From an uncultured Eggerthella sp. (GTDB taxonomy: Bacteria > Actinomycetota > Coriobacteriia > Coriobacteriales > Eggerthellaceae): a DNA stretch of 15,294 bases. The stretch covers positions 1-15,294 of the forward strand of contig URBX01000013.1 in assembly GCA_900546175.1 (NCBI GenBank), written 5' to 3'. The notes beneath the pieces are model-generated. The model made no database searches, was not told where the DNA came from, and saw only the letters and a program-made list of their open reading frames with translations. Below, one piece after another: positions 1 to 4,793 of the stretch (positions are counted from its first letter, which is position 1; each line of letters begins with the position of its first letter). Position numbers and translations under genes: made by a program.

Positions 1-99
1 ACGACCAAGAAGAACAAGCAGAACAATCCTGATCGTATTGAGTTTAAGAAATATTGCAAGTGGTGCAATACCCACACTATGCATAAGGAAACTCGTTAA
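1..99 (+). CDS. rpmG: 50S ribosomal protein L33, 3' part (5' end outside window)
   Basis: The frame open from base 1 encodes 32 residues ending in TAA at 97-99. They contain a Thr/Lys/Asn-rich start, the PDRIEFKKYC core and a C-x-x-C pair (CKWC) near the end, matching the C-terminal two thirds of bacterial L33, a small zinc-ribbon protein of the large subunit near the E site. About 17 N-terminal residues, including the first expected Cys pair, lie outside the window. It is followed by tRNA-Trp, secE and nusG, the usual bacterial order, which supports the call. Confidence 0.93.
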   Translation, partial: TTKKNKQNNPDRIEFKKYCKWCNTHTMHKETR

Positions 100-122
100 G
101 ATTAAGGATTTAGAAACAAGAT

Positions 123-198
123 AGGCCAGTAGCTCCAATGGTAGAGCGGCGGTCTCCAAAACCGTTCGTTGGGGGTTCGAGTCCCTCCTGGCCTGCCA
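123..198 (+). tRNA. trnW: tRNA-Trp (anticodon CCA)
   Basis: A complete cloverleaf folds from the sequence. The 7-bp acceptor is 123-129 with 188-194. The D stem is 132-135 with 144-147. The anticodon stem is 149-153 with 161-165, around loop 154-160 holding CCA at 156-158. The T stem is 171-175 with 183-187, around a TTCGAGT loop. The discriminator is G195 and the CCA tail is encoded at 196-198. All stems pair, with G-T wobbles. It sits between rpmG and secE, the common position for tRNA-Trp. Confidence 0.97.
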
Positions 199-213
199 GC
201 TTGTTTGGTAATG

Positions 214-238
214 AGCAGCTTTAGGGCTGCTTGTTTGG
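214..238 (+). other. Hairpin with short T-rich tail between tRNA-Trp and secE
   Basis: AGCAGC at 214-219 pairs with GCTGCT at 226-231 around a six-base loop, followed by TGTTTGG. The 10-base word GCTTGTTTGG occurs at 199-208 and again at 229-238. The hairpin could be a weak terminator or a processing boundary separating the tRNA from the secE message; the T tract is too short to call a strong terminator. Confidence 0.4.
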
Positions 239-278
239 CGTTATAGACATTTTAAATTTTTCCAGAGCAGGAAGAAAT

Positions 279-689
279 ATGGCAAAAAAATCAAAAACTC
301 AAAAGGCTAAGGCATCCGCTAATCGTCAGGCAAAGAAAGAAGCAGCAAAACGTGCTGAGGTTATGCCTGAGGTAGAAGAGGAGTCTAAAGGTTTCTTTGC
401 TACCAGGAAAGCCGAACGCGAAGAACGTAAAGAAGAGAAAGCAAAAGCAGAGGAGCGCGAGCGTAAAGCATTAGCTCGTAAGCATATCCGCGAGGATCCT
501 CGTCGTTTTGGCTTTATCTCCGACATTCGTTCTGAAATGCGCCGTGTTACTTGGCCAACAAAGAAAGACGTTCTTCAGTGGACTGGCGTTGTTGTGTCTG
601 CTTTGATTTTCTTTGGTCTATTCTGTGTTGTTTTGGATGACGGAGTTGTTACTCCACTTCTTTATGCGATCTCTAGCTTGGGAGCTTAG
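279..689 (+). CDS. secE: Preprotein translocase subunit SecE
   Basis: This 136-residue protein is the small SecYEG translocon subunit that stabilises SecY in the cytoplasmic membrane. Residues 1-85 are a Lys/Ala/Glu/Arg-rich cytoplasmic extension. The SecE core follows at about 90-136: the amphipathic segment RSEMRRVTWPTKKDV, then one membrane span at roughly 108-130. Actinobacterial SecE proteins often have such a long charged N-terminus, while many other bacteria have only about 60 residues. I chose ATG 279 because AGGAAG lies at 269-274. An in-frame TTG at 231 would add 16 residues but overlaps the upstream hairpin and has no Shine-Dalgarno. NusG follows four bases after the stop. Confidence 0.93.
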   Translation: MAKKSKTQKAKASANRQAKKEAAKRAEVMPEVEEESKGFFATRKAEREERKEEKAKAEERERKALARKHIREDPRRFGFISDIRSEMRRVTWPTKKDVLQWTGVVVSALIFFGLFCVVLDDGVVTPLLYAISSLGA

Positions 690-693
690 TTAA

Positions 694-1224
694 ATGGCTA
701 AAAAATGGTATGTATTACACACCTATTCCGGTTACGAGAATAAGGTCAAGAAAAATCTTGAAACCCGCATTGAGACCATGGGTCTCGAAAACAATGTTTT
801 CGCTATTGAGATTCCTACCGAAAGCGTTACCGAGATTAAAGACGGTGGACGTCGTGTAGATAGCGAAAAGAAAGTTTTCCCTGGTTATGTTTTAGTTCGT
901 ATGGAGCTTGATAACCGTAGCTGGGCAGCAGTTCGCAATACCCCAGGCGTTACTGGCTTTGTAGGTTCTCAGGGAAATCCTGTACCTCTTACCCGCGAAG
1001 AGTACAACAAGATTATGAAACGTACTTCTCGTGAGGCACCAAAGAAGACTTCAACTTCCTTGGAAGTAGGCCAGAGCGTAAAAGTTATTTCTGGTCCTCT
1101 TGCAGAGTTTGATGGTGTGGTATCCGAGGTCTCTCCTGAATCTGGCAAGATTAAAGTTTTGGTTTCCATCTTCGGACGTGAAACCCCAGTTGAGCTTGCA
1201 TTTGATCAGGTAGCTAAAATCTAG
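694..1224 (+). CDS. nusG: Transcription termination/antitermination protein NusG
   Basis: This 176-residue NusG binds RNA polymerase over the cleft and links it to Rho, NusE/ribosome or pausing signals. The NGN domain spans about residues 1-105, starting KKWYVLHTYSGYENKVK, with the FPGYVLV strand and the NTPGVTGFVG motif. A short linker leads to the C-terminal KOW domain at about 123-176 (GQSVKVISGPLAEFDG, then SIFGRETPVEL). The length is standard, without the long acidic N-terminus of mycobacterial or streptomycete NusG. GGGAG at 680-684 inside the end of secE serves the ATG at 694, so the two genes are tightly coupled. A 125-base gap follows before rplK. Confidence 0.97.
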   Translation: MAKKWYVLHTYSGYENKVKKNLETRIETMGLENNVFAIEIPTESVTEIKDGGRRVDSEKKVFPGYVLVRMELDNRSWAAVRNTPGVTGFVGSQGNPVPLTREEYNKIMKRTSREAPKKTSTSLEVGQSVKVISGPLAEFDGVVSEVSPESGKIKVLVSIFGRETPVELAFDQVAKI

Positions 1225-1267
1225 TTCACTATTTTAGCGATTATTTGAGCACAACGTATCTTCTTTG

Positions 1268-1283
1268 CCTGTATGTGGACAGG
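1268..1283 (+). other. Small hairpin in the nusG-rplK spacer
   Basis: CCTGT (1268-1272) pairs with ACAGG (1279-1283) around loop ATGTGG in the 125-base leader of rplK. No T tract follows, so this is not a terminator. I see no convincing promoter in the spacer. It may be part of a leader fold, but five base pairs can arise by chance. Confidence 0.25.
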
Positions 1284-1349
1284 GCTTCTCAGAGATGATG
1301 CTTGTAATAATAAGTGGTAAACAAAAAATCAGTCGAAAGGATTACTGAA

Positions 1350-1838
1350 ATGGCTGAGAAGAAAGCAACGGGCTTTGTTAAATTGCAAATCCCTGCTGGT
1401 GCAGCAAATCCTGCTCCTCCAGTTGGTCCAGCACTTGGTGCTCAGGGTGTAAATATTATGCAGTTCTGCCAGGCATTTAATGCTGCAACCCAGGACAAGT
1501 CTGGCACTATCATTCCAGTAGAAATCACTATCTACGAAGACAAAACTTTTGATTTTGTTTGCAAGACTCCTCCAGCTGCATTCTTGATTAAGGAAAAGCT
1601 TGGTATTAAGTCTGGTTCTGGTATTCCTCAGATTCGCAAGGTTGGCGAACTTACCGAAGAACAGCTTCGTGAAATCGCTGAGATTAAGATGCCTGACCTC
1701 AATGCAAACGACATTGAAGCAGCTATGGAAATTGTTGCAGGTACTGCTCGTTCCATGGGTGTTACCATTGAGGGTCGTGCTCCAAAGCATGAGTACAAAA
1801 TTACTCGTCGTCTTGCAGCACTTCTCGCTGAAAACTAA
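1350..1838 (+). CDS. rplK: 50S ribosomal protein L11 with C-terminal extension
   Basis: L11 binds the GTPase-associated region of 23S rRNA at the base of the L7/L12 stalk. The N-terminal domain shows the KLQIPAGAANPAPPVGPALG signature from about residue 12 and the GVNIMQFCQAFN segment. The C-terminal RNA-binding domain runs to the ARSMGVTIEG block near residue 142, where most bacterial L11 proteins end. Here about 20 further residues follow (RAPKHEYKITRRLAALLAEN), in frame and with codons like the rest. I place the start at ATG 1350, after GAAAGG at 1335-1340 and giving the normal MAEKKATGF terminus. A GTG at 1314 would add 12 residues but has no Shine-Dalgarno. It forms an L11-L1 unit with rplA. 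Confidence 0.95.
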   Translation: MAEKKATGFVKLQIPAGAANPAPPVGPALGAQGVNIMQFCQAFNAATQDKSGTIIPVEITIYEDKTFDFVCKTPPAAFLIKEKLGIKSGSGIPQIRKVGELTEEQLREIAEIKMPDLNANDIEAAMEIVAGTARSMGVTIEGRAPKHEYKITRRLAALLAEN

Positions 1839-1891
1839 GAAGTCAACCGATATTATTCGTTGGTTTCTTTACAACCATTTTGAAAAACTGA

Positions 1892-1922
1892 TGTGGCAGA
1901 GCCTCTAGCTCGGATGACCACG
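1892..1922 (+). promoter_or_regulatory. Candidate ribosomal protein L1 binding site in the rplK-rplA spacer
   Basis: The RNA can fold as GTGG (1893-1896) with CCAC (1918-1921), closing an asymmetric internal loop. That loop has CA on the 5' side and GGATGA on the 3' side. Above it a 4-bp helix GAGC/GCTC (1899-1902/1908-1911) caps with CTCTA. Known L1 mRNA sites share this plan: two short helices split by a 2-base/6-base internal loop. L1 binding there blocks translation of its operon. The site ends at the GAAAGGA Shine-Dalgarno of rplA (1922-1928), so bound L1 could mask it. The fold is read from sequence; the L1 assignment is inference. Confidence 0.5.
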
Positions 1923-1936
1923 AAAGGATAATAAAC

Positions 1937-2638
1937 ATGTCTAAGAAATATGATGCAGCAAAAGCAAAAATCGAAAAAGAGTTATATGCTCCAATTGAGG
2001 CTCTTTCTCTCGTAAAGGAAATTTCCTTTGCAAACTTCGATGAGACTGTTGAAGCTCACTTCCGTTTGGGTCTTGATACCCGTCAGGCTGACCAGCAGCT
2101 CCGTGGTACTGTTAGCCTTCCTAACGGTTCCGGCAAGACTGTTCGTGTTGCAGTTTTTGCAGAAGGCGAAGCAGCTCGTGCAGCTGAGGCAGCTGGTGCA
2201 GACCTCGTAGGCTCTGATGACCTCGTTGCTGATGTTTTGAAGGGTGAGATTAACTTTGACGCTGCTGTTGCAGCTCCTGACCAGATGGCTAAGGTTGGCC
2301 GTCTGGGTCGCATTCTTGGTCCTCGTGGCCTCATGCCTAACCCTAAGCTCGGCACCGTTACCACAGACGTTGCTAAAGCTGTAACTGAACTTAAGGGTGG
2401 TCGTGTTGAATATCGTGCTGACCGCTATGGTATTGCTCACGTAGTAATTGGTAAGGTTTCCTTTACTGCTGAGCAGCTTGCTGAAAACTACGGCACCGTA
2501 TTTGACGAGATCCTTCGCATGAAGCCTGCAGCTGCAAAGGGTAAGTACGTTAAGTCTATTACCGTTACTTCTTCAATGGGCCCTGGTGTTCCAGTTGATA
2601 GCTCGGTAAATCGTAACTACACGGTTGTAGCTGAATAA
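1937..2638 (+). CDS. rplA: 50S ribosomal protein L1
   Basis: L1 forms the mobile L1 stalk of the large subunit, helps release E-site tRNA, and in many bacteria represses its own operon by binding mRNA. The 233-residue length is standard. Visible hallmarks are the N-terminal VEAHFRLGLDTRQADQQLRG segment, VRVAVFAEG, and the signature GRLGRILGPRGLMPNPKLGT near residues 122-141. The C-terminal domain I segment includes KGGRVEYRADRYGIAHVVIGK and ends near SSVNRNYTVVAE. The ATG at 1937 follows GAAAGGA at 1922-1928. A strong terminator begins 26 bases after the stop, closing the operon. Confidence 0.98.
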   Translation: MSKKYDAAKAKIEKELYAPIEALSLVKEISFANFDETVEAHFRLGLDTRQADQQLRGTVSLPNGSGKTVRVAVFAEGEAARAAEAAGADLVGSDDLVADVLKGEINFDAAVAAPDQMAKVGRLGRILGPRGLMPNPKLGTVTTDVAKAVTELKGGRVEYRADRYGIAHVVIGKVSFTAEQLAENYGTVFDEILRMKPAAAKGKYVKSITVTSSMGPGVPVDSSVNRNYTVVAE

Positions 2639-2664
2639 ATTCGCTGAATTTATTTACCACATTT

Positions 2665-2697
2665 AAAGCGACTCACTCACGTGGGTCGCTTTTTTTA
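2665..2697 (+). terminator. Rho-independent terminator after rplA
   Basis: AGCGACTCAC (2667-2676) pairs with GTGGGTCGCT (2681-2690), ten pairs with one T-G wobble and a TCAC loop, followed by six more T (2691-2696). AAA before the stem can pair with the first T residues. It ends the secE-nusG-rplK-rplA unit instead of continuing into rplJ. Confidence 0.95.
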
Positions 2698-2711
2698 TTG
2701 GGAAACCAATT

Positions 2712-2739
2712 TTGAGATTTTTATTAAACCAGGTATAAT
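2712..2739 (+). promoter_or_regulatory. Promoter for the HEAT-like gene
   Basis: A -35 TTGAGA (2712-2717) and a perfect -10 TATAAT (2734-2739) are separated by 16 bases. They lie just after the rplA terminator and about 55 bases before the GTG start at 2794. This is the best vegetative-type promoter match in the window. Confidence 0.75.
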
Positions 2740-2793
2740 TAACGATTGGATTATTATATTCACTAGGTGAGATAGTACAAGAAGGATGTTGTT

Positions 2794-3396
2794 GTGAGCG
2801 AAAAAACGGAAGCCATTAAAAAAATCGCAGAAGAAGTAGTAAGAGATGACGAAAGGCTTGCAACAATTGCCGAACAACTTTCTTCTCGTTCTCGTCGAGC
2901 TCGTCAGGATTCGGCAGCTGTTCTTTCTCAGGTGGCGAAAATAAAACCTGAAATACTTGTTCCTTATCTCGGTGAATTGATAGATGCTCTTGAATGCGAA
3001 GAAGCTCAGACAAGATGGGAAATACTTGAAGCTTTAGTTGAGTTAGTTCCCCTTGAATCAAGGACCTGTGATAAAGCAATTCCTGCTGCTGAAGATTCTC
3101 TCTTTGATGAAGATAATGGCTTTGCTCGCCTTTCTGCGGTTCGTTTCCTTTGCAAGCTTGGCGCCACTACCGAAAACAGATCTGAGCGTGTATGGCCTTA
3201 TCTTGACGAAGCTATCCAGTGCTACCATGGAAATTTAGAATATCAGGATATGCTTATTGCACTTATTGCGTTTTCTGAAGGAAAATTGACTTCTTCAGTT
3301 AAGGAAGGCTTGATTAATCGTATATCTTTCGATGCGGAAAACGCAAAGGGTGTTCTGCAGCGTAGGTCTCAGCAAATCTTAGATAATCTTCGTTAA
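2794..3396 (+). CDS. HEAT/armadillo-like helical repeat protein of unknown function
   Basis: This 200-residue soluble protein is almost entirely alpha-helical in appearance. It shows amphipathic helix pairs of about 35-40 residues resembling HEAT repeats: roughly 31-66 (SRRARQDSAAVLSQVAK, then ILVPYLGELIDAL), 69-105 (AQTRWEILEALVELVP), 106-143 (GFARLSAVRFLCKLG, then VWPYLDEAI) and a last degenerate pair to the C-terminus. Such folds are usually protein-binding scaffolds; no catalytic motif, signal peptide or membrane span is visible. The GTG start is supported by GAAGGA at 2781-2786. It stands alone between its own promoter and terminator, so its neighbours give no hint of function. The family assignment rests on helix pattern only. 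Confidence 0.8.
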   Translation: MSEKTEAIKKIAEEVVRDDERLATIAEQLSSRSRRARQDSAAVLSQVAKIKPEILVPYLGELIDALECEEAQTRWEILEALVELVPLESRTCDKAIPAAEDSLFDEDNGFARLSAVRFLCKLGATTENRSERVWPYLDEAIQCYHGNLEYQDMLIALIAFSEGKLTSSVKEGLINRISFDAENAKGVLQRRSQQILDNLR

Positions 3397-3416
3397 TGCA
3401 TCTTTAACCTATTAAG

Positions 3417-3443
3417 AGGGCTACCATTTTGGTGGCCCTAATT
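3417..3443 (+). terminator. Probable terminator after the HEAT-like gene
   Basis: AGGGCTACC (3417-3425) pairs with GGTGGCCCT (3431-3439), nine pairs with one T-G, around loop ATTTT. The downstream tract is poor (AATTCATTT), so termination may be partial. It lies 20 bases after the stop codon. Confidence 0.65.
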
Positions 3444-3480
3444 CATTTAGTCGGGTTTTACCGAGCATTTACAAAAAAAA

Positions 3481-3510
3481 TTGTTCACGTAACAAAGATT
3501 TCTTTATAAA
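3481..3510 (+). promoter_or_regulatory. Putative icd-acn promoter overlapping an inverted repeat
   Basis: TTGTTC (3481-3486) and TATAAA (3505-3510) are 18 bases apart, a plausible -35/-10 pair about 150 bases before icd. The -35 lies in the dyad TTGTT-CACGT-AACAA (3481-3495), whose 5-bp arms are perfect, as expected of an operator for a repressor. TATCAT at 3515-3520 is an alternative -10. The role is inferred. Confidence 0.45.
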
Positions 3511-3571
3511 CAACTATCATGTAAGAGCTGATTTCGTTCGAAAAGGAATTATCAAGCTGAATTATCGCTCG

Positions 3572-3591
3572 AGAAGTAATCGATTATTTCT
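3572..3591. repeat. 20-bp near-perfect palindrome in the icd leader
   Basis: AGAAGTAAT (3572-3580), then CG, then ATTATTTCT (3583-3591) form a dyad in which nine of ten symmetric base pairs match; the one exception is a G-T. It lies about 65 bases before the icd start and downstream of the putative promoter. It could be a DNA operator or an RNA hairpin. A second, weaker hairpin follows: ATGGTT (3612-3617) with AACCAT (3628-3633). Confidence 0.6.
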
Positions 3592-3656
3592 GAAAGCAGT
3601 TTAGAAACCCTATGGTTGCATGAGAAAAACCATTAAGAACATTATAAGGAGAATAA

Positions 3657-4751
3657 ATGGCGAAACATGTTGTAACTCTTATTCCTGGTGATGGAATTGG
3701 TTTTGAAACAACCGAAGCAATGCGTAAGGTTGTTGAGGCTACTGGAGTTGATATTGAATGGGAAGTAGCTCATGCAGGTTCCCACATGATGGAAGAATAT
3801 GGCACTCCTTTACCAGAGCCAACCATTGAATCAATTCGCAAGAATAAAGTTGCTATTAAAGGTCCTGTTACTACACCTGTTGGAACAGGATTTCGCAGTG
3901 TGAACGTTGCGCTTCGCCAGATGTTTGATCTAAATGTATGTCTGCGCCCAGTTGTTTCTATTCCAGGCGCGGGTGGACGATATGAAGACGTTGATTTGGT
4001 TATTGTTCGCGAAAATAGCGAAGACTTATATGCGGGTATCGAATTTGAAGAGGGTAGCGAAGCAGCTAAGAATCTCATTTCCTTCTGTGAGGAGCAGGGT
4101 GCAGGTACTATTCGCGAAGATTCTGGTATTTCAATTAAACCAATTTCCGTAGCTGCTTCTGATGCAATTGTTCGCTATGCATTCGACTATGCGCAAAAGC
4201 ATGGTCGTAAAAAGGTTACTGCCGCTCATAAGGCAAACATTATGAAGTTTTCTGATGGTTTGTTCTTGAAGACCGCACGTGAAGTTGCAAAAGAATATGA
4301 AGGGAAAGTTGAGTTCAACGACAATATCATCGACGCGTTTTGCATGAATATGGTCATGGATCCTTCAAAGTATGACGTAATTGTATTCCCTAATTTATAC
4401 GGCGACATTGCTTCGGATTTGTGTGCTGGTTTAGTTGGTGGCTTAGGCTTGGCTCCTGGTGCAAACATTGGTTCTGAATATGCTATTTTTGAAGCAGTAC
4501 ATGGTAGCGCACCTGATATTGCAGGAAAAAATATTTGCAATCCAACTGCCGAGATTATGTCTGCTGCTATGATGCTTGATTATTTGGGAGAACTTGAAGC
4601 GGCATCACGTATTCGCGCTGCTGTGACCTTGGTTTATTCTGAGGGCAAGGTTCTAACCGGCGACATTCGTCGTATTGGTGATTCCGATATTGCTCCAGCA
4701 ACTTGCACTGAATTTACCGATGCAGTTGTTGAAGCACTTTCTCGTGTTTAG
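3657..4751 (+). CDS. icd: Isocitrate dehydrogenase, NAD-type
   Basis: This 364-residue beta-decarboxylating dehydrogenase oxidises isocitrate to 2-oxoglutarate and CO2. The N-terminus holds LIPGDGIGFE. Substrate-binding residues lie in the TPVGTGFRSVNVALRQMFD block (Ser81, Arg87, Arg97) and at Arg118. Catalytic Tyr125 is in NSEDLYAG, Lys192 in AHKANIMK, and metal-binding Asp250/Asp254 in NLYGDIASD. The cofactor loop reads HGSAPDIAGKN, with Asp286-Ile287 where NADP enzymes carry Lys-Tyr; this indicates NAD use. The family also contains isopropylmalate and homoisocitrate dehydrogenases, but Ser81-x-Asn83 and the downstream aconitase favour isocitrate. AAGGAGA at 3646-3652 supports the start. 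Aconitase follows after 42 bases as a two-gene operon. Confidence 0.9.
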   Translation: MAKHVVTLIPGDGIGFETTEAMRKVVEATGVDIEWEVAHAGSHMMEEYGTPLPEPTIESIRKNKVAIKGPVTTPVGTGFRSVNVALRQMFDLNVCLRPVVSIPGAGGRYEDVDLVIVRENSEDLYAGIEFEEGSEAAKNLISFCEEQGAGTIREDSGISIKPISVAASDAIVRYAFDYAQKHGRKKVTAAHKANIMKFSDGLFLKTAREVAKEYEGKVEFNDNIIDAFCMNMVMDPSKYDVIVFPNLYGDIASDLCAGLVGGLGLAPGANIGSEYAIFEAVHGSAPDIAGKNICNPTAEIMSAAMMLDYLGELEAASRIRAAVTLVYSEGKVLTGDIRRIGDSDIAPATCTEFTDAVVEALSRV

Positions 4752-4793
4752 GTTTCAAGACAGAGTTTTAGCTAAATCCTGTAAGGAGGATTA

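Noticed and set aside
231..278. Upstream TTG start for secE adding 16 residues
   Set aside because: It overlaps the hairpin after tRNA-Trp and has no Shine-Dalgarno, while ATG 279 has AGGAAG five bases upstream and gives the normal MAKK terminus.
1314..1349. GTG start for rplK adding 12 residues
   Set aside because: No Shine-Dalgarno precedes it, and the GAAAGG serving ATG 1350 lies inside the added stretch; L11 normally starts close to the MAEKKATGF position.
1329..1790. Long leftward frame opposite rplK (153 codons)
   Set aside because: It mirrors the codon structure of a certain L11 gene, has no family resemblance and no leftward Shine-Dalgarno or promoter.
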